Shown here piece after piece: positions 42,025-51,589 of a DNA stretch of 64,000 nt. How positions within the stretch are numbered: position 1 is the stretch's first letter; each line of letters opens with the position of its first letter. The translations under genes and the position numbers were made by a program. The notes under the pieces are model-generated. The model searched no databases. It was not told where the DNA came from and worked only from the letters and a program-made list of their open reading frames with translations. Source of the stretch: Levilactobacillus suantsaiihabitans (GTDB taxonomy: Bacteria > Bacillota > Bacilli > Lactobacillales > Lactobacillaceae); assembly GCF_004745505.1 (NCBI RefSeq), contig NZ_RKLX01000002.1, positions 124,001 through 188,000 of the forward strand. Reading direction: 5' to 3'.

Positions 42025-44643
42025 TTATTTTTCAACGTTCTTACCATCGTATTCGTCAATCATAATTTGTTTCAGTTCAGAAACAAGTGGTTCACGTGGG
42101 TTAGCGGTCGTGCATTGGTCTTCAAAGGCTAATTCCGCCAGCTTGTCGACCGTCTTGTCGAAGTGGGCCTTGTCGACACCGTTGGCCTTCAAGCTCAAGG
42201 TCACGTCAACGGAGTGGGCCAAGTCGATGATCTTGTTGACCAAGGCTTCCTTCAATTCTTCCTTTGTCGTGCCTGGCAAGCCCAGGTAACGCGCGATTTG
42301 AGCGTAGTCTTCATCAGCCCGGAAGTATTCGTACTTCGGCCACATGGTCAGCTTCGTTGGTTCCTTGAAGTTGTAGCGGATCACGTGTGGTAAGGTGATG
42401 GCAATGGCCAGGCCGTGTGGTAAGCCGAATTCGCCACCCAGTTTGTGGGCGATGGAGTGGTCGACCCCTAAGAAGGCGTTGGCGAAGGCCATCCCGGCTA
42501 AGGTCGACGCGTTATGCATTTCCTCACGCGCCGTGATGTCGCCGTTGTACGAGTTGGTCAGGTTATCCATGACCAGCTTGATGGCTTGCAGCGACCATGG
42601 CCGCGTGTAATCGGAAGCCATGTTGGAAACGTAGGATTCGATGGCGTGGGTCAAGACGTCCAGTCCAGAGTAAGCCACCGTCTTCTTTGGCACCGTTTCG
42701 ATAAATTGAGAATCCACGATGGCAACGTCTGGCGTCAAGGCGTAGTCGGCCAGTGGGTACTTCACGTGGGTCTTGGAATCCGTGATGACGGAGAATGGCG
42801 TCACTTCTGAACCAGTCCCTGAGGTCGTTGGAATAGCTACGAATTGGGCCTTGTGCGGCTTGTTGAACTTGTAAGCTCGCTTCCGGATATCCAAGAACTT
42901 TTGCTTAGCCCCAAAGAAGCTAGCTTCTGGGTCTTCGTAGAACAACCACATGTTCTTGGCGGCATCCATCGCAGAGCCCCCACCTAATGCCACGATGGTG
43001 TCTGGCTTGAACATCCGCATTTGCGTGACCCCACGGTTGACCGTGTCGGTCGTTGGGTCGGGTTCTACGTCGGAAAACAGGGAGTATTCGATGCCATTTG
43101 GTTGGCGTTTCAATTCGTTTAAGACCGTGTCGACGTAACCCAATTCCACCATGGCTGGGTCCGTAACTAAGAACACGCGCTTGATGCCTGGCATATCGTC
43201 CAGGTAACGGACAGAGGTCTTTTCGAAGTAAACTCGAGGTAATTTAATCCATTGCATATTATTTCGCCGCTTTGCAATCGTTTTGATGTTCAACAGGTCA
43301 AATGAGGAAACGTTGTGGGACACGGAGTTCTTGCCCCATGAACCAGTCCCCAAGGTCAGTGATGGCACCATTTCGTTGTAGAGGTTCCCAATCCCACCGA
43401 TAGCGGATGGGGTATTGACCAAGACCCGGCTGGCCTTCATCTTGATGCCAAATTCAGTGGCCAAATCGTCGTCCATGGTGTGGATGGCTGCCGTGTGGCC
43501 CAGCCCACCGAAGTGCAGCAGTTGGTCACAGAGGTCAAAAGCGTTTTCCTTGCTGGTAGCCTTGTAAACGGAGATCATTGGGCACAGTTTTTCTTGGGAT
43601 AGTGGGAATTTCGGTCCCACACCCGTGATCTCAGCGGCCAAGACCTTGGTGCCTGCAGGAATCTTGATGCCGGCAATGTCAGCGATCTTCTGGGCAGACA
43701 TGCCGGGAACGGGGCCCTTAACGCCGCCTTCTGGCTTGAACATGGCTTCGGCTAAGGCCTTTTCGTCGCTCTTCTTAATGAAGAAGACGCCACGTGCTTG
43801 CATTTCTTTCTTAACTTCCGCGTAGATTTCGTGGTCGATGATGGCACTGTTTTCAGAAGCACAAACCATCCCGTTGTCAAAGGTCTTGGATAAGACGATG
43901 TCGTAAACGGCCCGCTTGATGTTGGCCGTCTTTTCAATGTAAGCCGGACCGTTACCAGGACCGACCCCTAAGGCTGGCTTCCCGGTGGAGTAAGCGGCCT
44001 TGACCATGCCTGGACCCCCAGTTGCCAAGACACTGGCAACCATCGGGTGGTTCATCAAAGCGGTCGTGGCTTCGATACTAGGCTTTTCGATCCAAGAGAT
44101 CACGCCTTCAGGTGCCCCGGCCGCAATGGCAGCGTCGCGCACGACTTTAGCCGCCATGACGGAAGACTTCTGTGCTTGCGGGTGGAACGCGAAGATGATC
44201 GGGTTACGCGTCTTGACCGCAATCAGGGACTTGAATAAGGTCGTGGACGTTGGGTTGGTGACCGGCGTGACCCCGGCTAAGATGCCCAGCGGTTCTGCCA
44301 CCGTAATCAGTTGGCGTTCGTGGTCGTCTTTGATGATGCCGACCGTCTTGTCCTTTTTGATTGAGTGCCAAATTTCTTCAGTCGCGTACATGTTTTTGAT
44401 GGCCTTGTCTTCCATCACACCCCGACCCGTTTCGTCGAAAGCGGCTTGGGCCAGTTCCATATGGTGGTCCAACCCGGCGATGGCCATCTGGTGGACGATG
44501 TGGTCGACCTTGGCTTGGTCAAAGCTGTCCATCGCGCACAAGGCGTCGTGAGCCTTGGCGGTTAAGCGGTCGATCATTTGATCAACAGTTTCATTGTTTT
44601 CTTGTTTTTTAGTAGTGGTTTTCTCTTTCACGTCTTTTAACAT
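42025..44643 (-). CDS. adhE: Bifunctional acetaldehyde/alcohol dehydrogenase
   Basis: This 872-residue fusion reduces acetyl-CoA to acetaldehyde and then to ethanol, regenerating NAD+ in heterofermentation. The N-terminal aldehyde dehydrogenase half (about 1-450) has the catalytic cysteine in FDNGMVCASEN. The C-terminal iron-dependent alcohol dehydrogenase half (about 460-865) has the NAD-binding GGGSAMDAAK and metal ligands in GVDHSIAHKLGGEFGLPHG. The domains are joined by a normal linker. The promoter carries a Rex box, and a cre site lies further upstream, so expression should follow the NADH/NAD+ ratio and sugar supply. Confidence 0.97.
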   Translation of the reverse strand: MLKDVKEKTTTKKQENNETVDQMIDRLTAKAHDALCAMDSFDQAKVDHIVHQMAIAGLDHHMELAQAAFDETGRGVMEDKAIKNMYATEEIWHSIKKDKTVGIIKDDHERQLITVAEPLGILAGVTPVTNPTSTTLFKSLIAVKTRNPIIFAFHPQAQKSSVMAAKVVRDAAIAAGAPEGVISWIEKPSIEATTALMNHPMVASVLATGGPGMVKAAYSTGKPALGVGPGNGPAYIEKTANIKRAVYDIVLSKTFDNGMVCASENSAIIDHEIYAEVKKEMQARGVFFIKKSDEKALAEAMFKPEGGVKGPVPGMSAQKIADIAGIKIPAGTKVLAAEITGVGPKFPLSQEKLCPMISVYKATSKENAFDLCDQLLHFGGLGHTAAIHTMDDDLATEFGIKMKASRVLVNTPSAIGGIGNLYNEMVPSLTLGTGSWGKNSVSHNVSSFDLLNIKTIAKRRNNMQWIKLPRVYFEKTSVRYLDDMPGIKRVFLVTDPAMVELGYVDTVLNELKRQPNGIEYSLFSDVEPDPTTDTVNRGVTQMRMFKPDTIVALGGGSAMDAAKNMWLFYEDPEASFFGAKQKFLDIRKRAYKFNKPHKAQFVAIPTTSGTGSEVTPFSVITDSKTHVKYPLADYALTPDVAIVDSQFIETVPKKTVAYSGLDVLTHAIESYVSNMASDYTRPWSLQAIKLVMDNLTNSYNGDITAREEMHNASTLAGMAFANAFLGVDHSIAHKLGGEFGLPHGLAIAITLPHVIRYNFKEPTKLTMWPKYEYFRADEDYAQIARYLGLPGTTKEELKEALVNKIIDLAHSVDVTLSLKANGVDKAHFDKTVDKLAELAFEDQCTTANPREPLVSELKQIMIDEYDGKNVEK

Positions 44644-44694
44644 GGTTATGCCTCCATTTTTGAAAACATCTTTGTTAACTTCTTCACGAGATAT

Positions 44695-44747
44695 ATCATA
44701 TCATGATTTTGAAATTACGCAAGACCTTTTTGTTAAAAATATCACAA
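44695..44747 (-). promoter_or_regulatory. adhE promoter with Rex box
   Basis: On the minus strand -35 TTGCGT and -10 TATGAT are 16 bases apart (44695-44722). Just upstream, TTGTTAAAAATATCACAA (44730-44747) differs from a symmetric Rex site (TTGTGA-N6-TCACAA) by a single base. Rex releases this site when NADH is high. Confidence 0.75.
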
Positions 44748-44800
44748 TTAATTTGTCCAGCTTACTAGCCTTGATTTAACGGGGCTTACGGCCGTTTGAA

Positions 44801-44815
44801 ATGTAAGCGCATACA
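44801..44815. promoter_or_regulatory. CcpA (cre) site upstream of adhE
   Basis: ATGTAAGCGCATACA matches the cre consensus WTGNAANCGNWNNCW at all defined positions. It lies about 80-95 bases upstream of the -35. Confidence 0.65.
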
Positions 44816-45052
44816 CCTCGGTAAAAATAAATTACCGGTTCTTATATCTGTGAATAAAATCACTACCGAACTATTTTGTTTTCATAACTATCCGTAGTCT
44901 TTTCAAAATACGCCTCCCATCTCACCGGCGAACACGCCCCGCCACAGTTCTCAGGTAGCCGGCCCGTGATTGTGCTAAAGTAGAAGGTAAATACATTAGC
45001 GAAAGTGCCGGTAACCACTGGGACTTTCACTCGTTGAGAGGAGTTGAGAACT

Positions 45053-46846
45053 GTGCAAGCTTGGCGGTTCTGGCGGGAAGCGACCCGTCATTTTTTCCAA
45101 CACTGGGGGAGCTACGTGACACTGGTCTTCGTGACCAATCTGGCCATTAGCTATCTGGCGGTGCCGGCCTTGACTTGGCTGACGTCCGCTTTGATGGACT
45201 GGCAACACGTCCCTTACGTGTCCTACACCAACATTGGCGCCATTGCGTTCCAGCATCCTTTGGCCATCATCGGCCTGGTGCTAATCTTACTGGTGGTCGT
45301 CACCCTGATCTATTGGCAATTTGCCTACTTATTACTGGGGATCATTAACATTCGTAACGGGCGCCCGGAATCCACCCGAGCCCTCTTGGCCGACACGGTC
45401 CGGAGCATTGCCGGCGCCTCCCCCAGCACCTTTTTATTTTTCATCGGCTACTTCATCGTCATCATCCCGTTTGGTAGCGAGCTGTTCACCACGCCCCTGC
45501 TCAACAAGGCCAAGATTCCCGCCTTTATCGTGAGTTATCTCATGGATAACCCGCTGTGGGCCGCGCTATTGGCAGTCGGCTACGTGGTGGCGGCCTACAT
45601 CGGCATTCGCCTGATTGCGGTCTTGCCGCTGATGATGCTCGACCACTACCACAGTCGTGAGGCCATTCGCCTGAGCTGGCAACGAACCCGCCACAATTTC
45701 TGGAACTACCTGAGTAAAATTCTATTGACGCTAGCTTTGATCAGCGCCACCGTCTTTGTCATCTACGCCGCCCTCTACATTGGCCAGGTGTTGTTTGATA
45801 AAACGCACGTGGCTCTGGTCGCGGCGACCGCCAACCTCTTCTTGATGGAAGTCATTACGGAATTTATCGTGTGCTACGCGACGGTGCTGTTCATGATGAT
45901 CATCTTGAGCAGTCACGACCGTCACCAGCGGACCCCGTTGTCGCTGTTTAGCTTCAGAGAACCTGCCAAGACCAAGTTGCGGACCCGCCTGTTGATTGTC
46001 AGTGGACTGGCCGTCATTAGTGCCACGCTGGTCGGCTTCAACCTCATCTACTTAAACGGCCTGGCCATGACCAAACCGCTGACGATTGCCCACCGCGGCG
46101 TCGACCATGGCAACGGCGTCCAAAACACGATTCCCGCCATGATCAAGACCAGCCGCGAGAAACCCGACTTCGTGGAAATGGACGTCCGCATGACCAAGGA
46201 TCACCAATTTGTCGTGATGCACGATGCCAATCTGAAGGCGCTGGCTGGCTTGAAACGGTCCGTGGCCAAGATGACGCTCAAGCAGCTGACTAAGGTGACC
46301 GTCACGGAAAACGGCTACCAGGCCAAGATTCCCAGCTTTAACCAGTACCTGAACACGGCCATCCGCCACCATCAACGTCTCCTGATTGAGATCAAGACGG
46401 GCAGCGCCGATACACCGGATCTCTCGGAACGCTTCTACCGGCAATTTGGCCAACGCATCCTGGCCCACCACGAGCAGATTCACACGCTCAGTTATAAAAT
46501 CATGAATCAATTGAAGACTGAGCACCCCGACCTGTTCGTCAGCTACATCATGCCCTACAACCTGACGTTCCCGCACACCCGGGCCAACGCCTACACCATG
46601 GAATCCACCACGCTCAACGATTCCTTCATCGATCAGGCCAACCGTCAGCATAAGAAAGTTTATGCCTGGGACATCGACACCATCACCAACCTGGATCAAA
46701 TGATGTTTCTGGGCGCCAACGGGGTCATCACCAACAACCTGTCGGTGATCCAACAAGAAATCAAGGAAAACACGGATCATCCCAGCTACGCCAACTTGTT
46801 GTTGACGCTGATGAATGATTTGTCCTTGGAGTCGCAAACCCAATAA
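45053..46846 (+). CDS. Membrane-anchored glycerophosphodiester phosphodiesterase
   Basis: This is a 597-residue protein; the GTG at 45053 is preferred because GAGAGGAG lies 9 bases upstream, whereas the TTG nine bases earlier would abut it. The N-terminal 340 residues hold about eight membrane spans (GPDPase_memb domain). The catalytic GDPD barrel starts at TIAHRGVDHGNGVQNTIPAM (about 346) and has EMDVRMTKD and VVMHD metal-binding motifs. It cleaves glycerophosphodiesters, possibly lipoteichoic-acid backbone units, outside or at the membrane. It is monocistronic and is followed by a Family A repeat. Confidence 0.93.
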   Translation: MQAWRFWREATRHFFQHWGSYVTLVFVTNLAISYLAVPALTWLTSALMDWQHVPYVSYTNIGAIAFQHPLAIIGLVLILLVVVTLIYWQFAYLLLGIINIRNGRPESTRALLADTVRSIAGASPSTFLFFIGYFIVIIPFGSELFTTPLLNKAKIPAFIVSYLMDNPLWAALLAVGYVVAAYIGIRLIAVLPLMMLDHYHSREAIRLSWQRTRHNFWNYLSKILLTLALISATVFVIYAALYIGQVLFDKTHVALVAATANLFLMEVITEFIVCYATVLFMMIILSSHDRHQRTPLSLFSFREPAKTKLRTRLLIVSGLAVISATLVGFNLIYLNGLAMTKPLTIAHRGVDHGNGVQNTIPAMIKTSREKPDFVEMDVRMTKDHQFVVMHDANLKALAGLKRSVAKMTLKQLTKVTVTENGYQAKIPSFNQYLNTAIRHHQRLLIEIKTGSADTPDLSERFYRQFGQRILAHHEQIHTLSYKIMNQLKTEHPDLFVSYIMPYNLTFPHTRANAYTMESTTLNDSFIDQANRQHKKVYAWDIDTITNLDQMMFLGANGVITNNLSVIQQEIKENTDHPSYANLLLTLMNDLSLESQTQ

Positions 46847-46854
46847 TGCCGCAT

Positions 46855-47097
46855 AGGGGTTCAGCCATGGAAGTTGTCTTAACGGCGCGGTTCTGCCACT
46901 TAGACAACTGGCGTCTTTGAGACGCGACTTTCGGCTCAAAGCGAGGCGGCGAGACCCGTCCGCCCCAGCGTTCCAACCCATGTTTGGCGGACGGTAGACG
47001 GCCAAGTTCAAATTGTGAGGCTGAAAACAACTATTCTTGACGCCATAAGTCGCATGATAACAATTATTCCAGCTGATTTTCGTCTTTCAACCTTCAG
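46855..47097 (-). repeat. Family A repeat copy with left terminal repeat
   Basis: Read on minus it begins with CTGAAGGTTGAAAG (47084-47097), continues through GTTCAAATTGTGAGGC-type sequence, one outer arm and the CTTTGAG/CTCAAAG stem. It ends in GTTGTCT...AGACAAC, whose two arms differ together from GTTGCCT...AGGCAAC elsewhere. It lies between convergent genes. Confidence 0.75.
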
Positions 47098-47199
47098 CTG
47101 TACACAAAAACGACTGTTGACACAGGTTTCGGCCTGGTCGGCAGTCGTTTTTATCTTTAAATCTGTAGGTTGAAAGCCTAAAACTGGCTAGAATCACTC

Positions 47200-47298
47200 G
47201 AGCCTGGGACAAAACCTACCAGGCTCGTTCGCGTGACCTTTACATAGCTGAAACGTGCGCCAAGAGGCAGCCGGCTAATCGCCTTTTGTCCCACTCTC
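47200..47298. repeat. Family B repeat copy
   Basis: GAGCCTGGGAC...CCAGGCTC hairpin, then GACCTTTACATAGCTGAAACGTGCGCCAAGAGGC... and the return arm GCCTTTTGTCCCACTCTC, closely matching 60421-60598 without its inner stem-loop. Confidence 0.65.
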
Positions 47299-47312
47299 AC
47301 ACGCTTTTTCCA

Positions 47313-47837
47313 TTATTTCTTCTCAATTTTACGAATCGGCCGCTTGATCAAGTGCAACAACTTTTCCGATTGCAAGCGCGCCACCACGGCATCGACGGCG
47401 ACTTGCATCAGCTTTTCGTTCAGGTCCTTGGCCGCGGGTTGGACCTGGTCTTCACCCAAGTGGTGGAGCCGATCTTCCAGGCGGTCGATGAAGTTATCAT
47501 AGGCCTGCTTGGGATAGTCACCCGCCGTGATTTGGTCGATTCCTGAGCGGACCGTATCCGTTTGGAACATGGGCTTTAGGAGGCTGATCATTAAAATATC
47601 GGTCAGCTGCATGGTCTGATACTTCTTCTTCACCGGTGCCAAGATGACGTTATGCTTCACGTAATTGTTAATCATCGCCGGCGTAATCATGTCAACGCCC
47701 AGCGGCCCCAGCACGTCGTTGATCAGTGCCGTTACCTGGTCCATGTACAAGTCAAACTTCGGTAAATCATCCCACCGGGGCAACTTGACGCCGTGCATCT
47801 GGTGTTCCCAACGGGTGTATTGATTAAAATCAGCCAT
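47313..47837 (-). CDS. DUF1836 protein
   Basis: This 174-residue protein matches the DUF1836 pattern ITPAMINNYVKHNVILAPVKKKYQTMQLTDILMISLLKPMF (residues about 51-91). That arrangement is like a MerR-type helix-turn-helix with a following helical region, so a DNA-binding role is likely. The C-terminal end is basic. It is monocistronic, between a convergent glycerophosphodiesterase gene and the P-type ATPase gene on the same strand. I cannot name its target. Confidence 0.85.
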   Translation of the reverse strand: MADFNQYTRWEHQMHGVKLPRWDDLPKFDLYMDQVTALINDVLGPLGVDMITPAMINNYVKHNVILAPVKKKYQTMQLTDILMISLLKPMFQTDTVRSGIDQITAGDYPKQAYDNFIDRLEDRLHHLGEDQVQPAAKDLNEKLMQVAVDAVVARLQSEKLLHLIKRPIRKIEKK

Positions 47838-47926
47838 GTCTTTTCCCTACCCTTCCGTTTCTAGGTCCAATTATAGCATATAATCTAGTCTCAATGACTA
47901 GCTAAAGCTCAATTTTGACAATTCAC

Positions 47927-50272
47927 CTAGCGCCAGTGAATCTTGCTTAAGATCCGGTGTCCCAAGACGTCTTGGACCAAGATGAAGACCGGAACCACGC
48001 TCACCATCAGCGGCAAGTAGAGCAAGGCCAAGCGCCAATTTAGCAGGCTGACCAGCGAAAAGATGGGGCCAAAGAAGATGAAGATGATGGCAAATAACCC
48101 GGCCATCAGCGCCACCAACCCGACCTTGAAGCGATTCAGCGGCCGAGCCACCATGACCAGGGCGTTGAGACTGATGAGGCCGGTCATCAAGACGCTCAGC
48201 GTTGAGGTCGTCGCAAAACTCAGATGAAATTGCGTGCCGATCCCCATAATGACCAGGATGTAGCCGACCACGCAGACGGCGGCCGGCGCGGCGATTTCCA
48301 TGACTTGCTTCATAAAGCGACCAGTAATCCGCGCATAGTTGGGCTGTAGAGCCAAGAAGAACGTGGGAATACCCACCATCAAAGACGAGATGGGCGTCAG
48401 TTGAATCGGTTCAAAGGGATAGCTGCGACTCATGAAGATAAAAATCAGCGTCAAGGCTACGGAATACATGGTCTTGATCAAGAAGAGCGAGGCCACCCGC
48501 TCGATGTTGTTAATAACCCGGCGACCTTCATTTAAGACGTTGATCATGGCGTCAAAATTCGAGTTCACTAAGACGAAATCCGCCAAACTCTTGGTGGCTT
48601 CGCTCCCCGAGGCCATGGCGATGCTGCAATCGGCCTGGCGTAACGCCAACAGGTCGTTGACCCCGTCACCGGTCATGGCGACCGTGTGCCCCGCCGCTTG
48701 GTAGGCCTTGATCAGCGACTCCTTTTGTTGCGGCGTCACCCGGCCGAAGACGTTGTAGTCCGCCACCAGCTGGGCGTAGTCCGGGCTCGGGCCCACCTGA
48801 CTCATGTCGACCAGTTGTTGGGCACCGGCGATGTCGGCACGTGCGGCGATGCTGGCGACCGTTACGGGATTGTCCCCGGAAATGACCTTCAAGGCCACGT
48901 CTTGATTGGCAAAATAACCAAAGGTATCCTTGGCCCGCGGCCGGAGTTCATCGGTAATGAGCACCAAACCAATGGCCTGCGGATCAGTCGGCCGCGGCGT
49001 CGCTAAATCGGCTGCCGTGGCGAGCACCAGGACCCGGTACCCCTGCGCGGCCAGCGTTTGAATGCGCTGCTGAAGCGCGGCTGGGACGGTCTCGAAGATA
49101 AACTCGGGCGCCCCCATGAGGGTGGCTTGTCCTGCCAAGACGGCCCCGCTCCATTTACGACCGGAAGAAAATGGCAAGACTTGCCCGGCTTGAACGGCTG
49201 GTGTGCCCAAGGCAGCTTGAATGGCTTGTGCCGTTTCGTTGTCATCCCCGGTCGCGGCGACTAATTGGGCTAGCTGTGTTTGTGCGGCCTGCTGGGTGAC
49301 GTTACCGAGGGGGTCCACCCGGTCCAATTGAAGCTGGCCGTTGGTAATGGTCCCCGTCTTATCCAGACACAACACGTCGACTCGAGCCAACGCCTCGATG
49401 GCCGGCAATTCCCGCACCAACACGTGATGCCGCCCCAGGGTAAGCGCCCCGGCCGCCAGGGCCACCGACGTCAGTAATACCAAGCCCTCCGGAATCATCC
49501 CGACCATCGAGGCCACGGTACCCAGAATGGCGCGCGTTTGACTCTGCCCCCGCAACATGGCGGAAATGAACAATGCGGCTCCCAGTGGGATGATGGCAAA
49601 CGTCAAGACCTTGATAATTCGATTAATAATCGTGAGCAATTGGCTGGCGCTGCGGCGGTCTTTCTTGGCCGAATGGGCCAGTTGTTTGACAAAACTGCCG
49701 TGGCCGACCGTGGTCGCCTGAACCAGGGCCCGACCGCCAAGAATGACGCTACCGGAGACCAGGTCATCCCCGGTCTGTTTACTGATGGGCGTGGATTCCC
49801 CGGTAATCTGGGACTCGTCGACTTCGAGCCCCGCGGTATCGCGAATGCGGCCGTCCACCGGCAACTGATCGCCGCGGCCGAGTTCCAAGATGTCGTCTTG
49901 CACGATGGCATCCTGATGATAGGCCGCCACCTGGCCGTCACGTAAGACATTGATTTTGCCTTCCGACAACAGGGCCAGCTTATCGACCTGGCGTTTCGAG
50001 CGAATTTCTTGGAAAATGCCAATCCCCGTGTTGACCACGACGACCCCCAAGAAAAGTAAATTTTTATAACTCCCGGTAAACAGCACCAAGGCCCCTAAGA
50101 GCACGTTGATTAAGTTAAATAGCGTTAATAAATTATCCCGAAAAATTTGTTGGACACTGCGGGTCAGCGGGGGCAAGGGGTCATTCTGTTGACCGGCCGC
50201 CACCCGCTGGGCCACCTCTGCGGCCGTTAAGCCTAAATCTAACGGTGTCTCTTCCCGTTTTGTTGTGGTCAT
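47927..50272 (-). CDS. Cation-translocating P-type ATPase
   Basis: This 781-residue P-type ATPase has the actuator motif ITGESTPI (about residue 155), membrane motif MIPEGLVLL (about 258), phosphorylation site DKTGTITNG (about 304) and hinge MTGDGVNDLLAL (about 535). About ten membrane spans are predicted, with a C-terminal block of six. The PEGL motif and overall length are like CtpE/YfgQ-type Ca2+ or unspecified cation pumps rather than heavy-metal (CPx) or KdpB pumps. The ion cannot be assigned with certainty. It stands alone, with no regulator adjacent. Confidence 0.92.
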   Translation of the reverse strand: MTTTKREETPLDLGLTAAEVAQRVAAGQQNDPLPPLTRSVQQIFRDNLLTLFNLINVLLGALVLFTGSYKNLLFLGVVVVNTGIGIFQEIRSKRQVDKLALLSEGKINVLRDGQVAAYHQDAIVQDDILELGRGDQLPVDGRIRDTAGLEVDESQITGESTPISKQTGDDLVSGSVILGGRALVQATTVGHGSFVKQLAHSAKKDRRSASQLLTIINRIIKVLTFAIIPLGAALFISAMLRGQSQTRAILGTVASMVGMIPEGLVLLTSVALAAGALTLGRHHVLVRELPAIEALARVDVLCLDKTGTITNGQLQLDRVDPLGNVTQQAAQTQLAQLVAATGDDNETAQAIQAALGTPAVQAGQVLPFSSGRKWSGAVLAGQATLMGAPEFIFETVPAALQQRIQTLAAQGYRVLVLATAADLATPRPTDPQAIGLVLITDELRPRAKDTFGYFANQDVALKVISGDNPVTVASIAARADIAGAQQLVDMSQVGPSPDYAQLVADYNVFGRVTPQQKESLIKAYQAAGHTVAMTGDGVNDLLALRQADCSIAMASGSEATKSLADFVLVNSNFDAMINVLNEGRRVINNIERVASLFLIKTMYSVALTLIFIFMSRSYPFEPIQLTPISSLMVGIPTFFLALQPNYARITGRFMKQVMEIAAPAAVCVVGYILVIMGIGTQFHLSFATTSTLSVLMTGLISLNALVMVARPLNRFKVGLVALMAGLFAIIFIFFGPIFSLVSLLNWRLALLYLPLMVSVVPVFILVQDVLGHRILSKIHWR

Positions 50273-50466
50273 TTTCCCGTAGCCTCCTTCACGTTTGTTT
50301 ACCCCTTTATTGTACTAGAAAACCCCACCGATTAGCGCTTATTTCGTTGGCTTTTGCGTAATCCTTTACGGAATCGCAACCAAATTTGCCGCCGTCTACC
50401 GCCCCCTGTCGCCGCGAGAAGACTATACTGGAATTGGTAACAAACTATTCAAGGGGAGGGTTTATT

Positions 50467-50625
50467 TTGAACCATAAATCTACAGCGGTTATTTTATTTA
50501 TTCTCTACGTGATTTTGCTGGGATGCATGTTGACCCACCAAGATATGTTGGCAATGTGGCTGATGACCTTTGGGATGCTGATTGAGGCTAGCGTCAACCT
50601 GTACGACCAATTCAAGCGGCGGTAA
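50467..50625 (+). CDS. Small membrane protein, 52 aa
   Basis: The TTG at 50467 is chosen because AAGGGGAGGG lies 6-8 bases upstream. The frame extends to 50386 but lacks a second ribosome-binding site. The peptide MNHKSTAVILFILYVILLGC continues into a second hydrophobic segment (about 27-42) and ends basic (QFKRR). Two spans are likely. A -10-like TATACT lies near 50423. Its function is unknown. Confidence 0.7.
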   Translation: MNHKSTAVILFILYVILLGCMLTHQDMLAMWLMTFGMLIEASVNLYDQFKRR

Positions 50626-50724
50626 GCGTTGTCATTTCCGTGATTTTAGCTTAAGATTAGAAGTATTATGTGTGGTGACGCACACGAAATGACTGACGGT
50701 ATCTGCCGTCAAGGAGGAAATTTA

Positions 50725-51573
50725 ATGGCACCTACCAAAATCACCAAGACCATCAAGCTCGCGGACGGCAATCACATGCCGGTCATGGGCTTTGGGACGT
50801 ACAAAATCGGCGACCAAGAAACTATGAACACCGCAATCGACGCGGCTTGGAACGCCGGATATCGGATGTTTGACACCGCCATGTTGTACCGCAACGAAGA
50901 CATCCTGGGCCCCGCAATCCAACAGCTGGGCTTACCTCGTGAAGGCCTGTTTTTGACCAGCAAGGTCGCCGAAGTCGTTCAAGGGTATGACCGGACCATG
51001 AAGGCCGTCGAAGGCTCGCTGAAGCGGCTCCAAACAGACTACTTGGACCTGCTGCTGGTTCACTGGCCCGTTCGTGAATACTTCTTTGATACCTGGAAGG
51101 CCATGGAACAACTCAAGGCCGATGGCAAGGTCCGGTCAATCGGGGTCTCCAACTACACCATTTCTCACCTGGAACTGCTCGCTACACAGGCCAAGGAAAT
51201 GCCCGTCGTTAACCAGGTTGAATACCACCCCTACTTAAACCAACAGGCGCTGTTCGACTACGACCAGGAGAAAAATATCGTGACGGAGGCCTGGAGTCCC
51301 TTGGGTCGCCGCGCCGTATTGGACAACCCCATGTTAATGAAGATTGCCAAACACCATCAGAAATCCGTCGCCCAAATCGTCTTGCGCTGGGAACTCCAAC
51401 ACGAGCTGGTCACGATTCCCAAGTCCACGCATCCCGACCGTATCAAGGAAAACGCCGAGATCTTTGACTTTGACTTAGACGTCGACGAAATGACCATGAT
51501 CGACATCCTCAACCGCAACGAGCGGACGGGGAACGAACCGGAAATCGTTTACGAAACCGGTAAGCAATACTAA
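50725..51573 (+). CDS. Aldo/keto reductase
   Basis: This 282-residue NADPH-dependent reductase has the family signatures MFDTAMLYRNEDILG (catalytic Asp and Tyr), LLLVHWPV (catalytic His) and SIGVSNYTISHLE. The cofactor-binding IPKSTHPDRIKEN is near residue 230. ATG at 50725 follows AAGGAGG; the longer frame to 50668 has no such site. Two hairpins (GTGTG...CACAC and GACGG...CCGTC) lie in the 5' leader. It resembles 2,5-diketo-gluconate/glyoxal reductases. It is monocistronic, with a terminator at 51867. Confidence 0.92.
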   Translation: MAPTKITKTIKLADGNHMPVMGFGTYKIGDQETMNTAIDAAWNAGYRMFDTAMLYRNEDILGPAIQQLGLPREGLFLTSKVAEVVQGYDRTMKAVEGSLKRLQTDYLDLLLVHWPVREYFFDTWKAMEQLKADGKVRSIGVSNYTISHLELLATQAKEMPVVNQVEYHPYLNQQALFDYDQEKNIVTEAWSPLGRRAVLDNPMLMKIAKHHQKSVAQIVLRWELQHELVTIPKSTHPDRIKENAEIFDFDLDVDEMTMIDILNRNERTGNEPEIVYETGKQY

Positions 51574-51589
51574 GCGCGCTGGACTGGGC

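Noticed and set aside
46052-47011. Long minus-strand open frame (319 codons) opposite the glycerophosphodiesterase gene
   Set aside because: It is a shadow of the real gene on plus, which has full GDPD motifs. The minus frame runs into the Family A repeat and has no ribosome-binding site.
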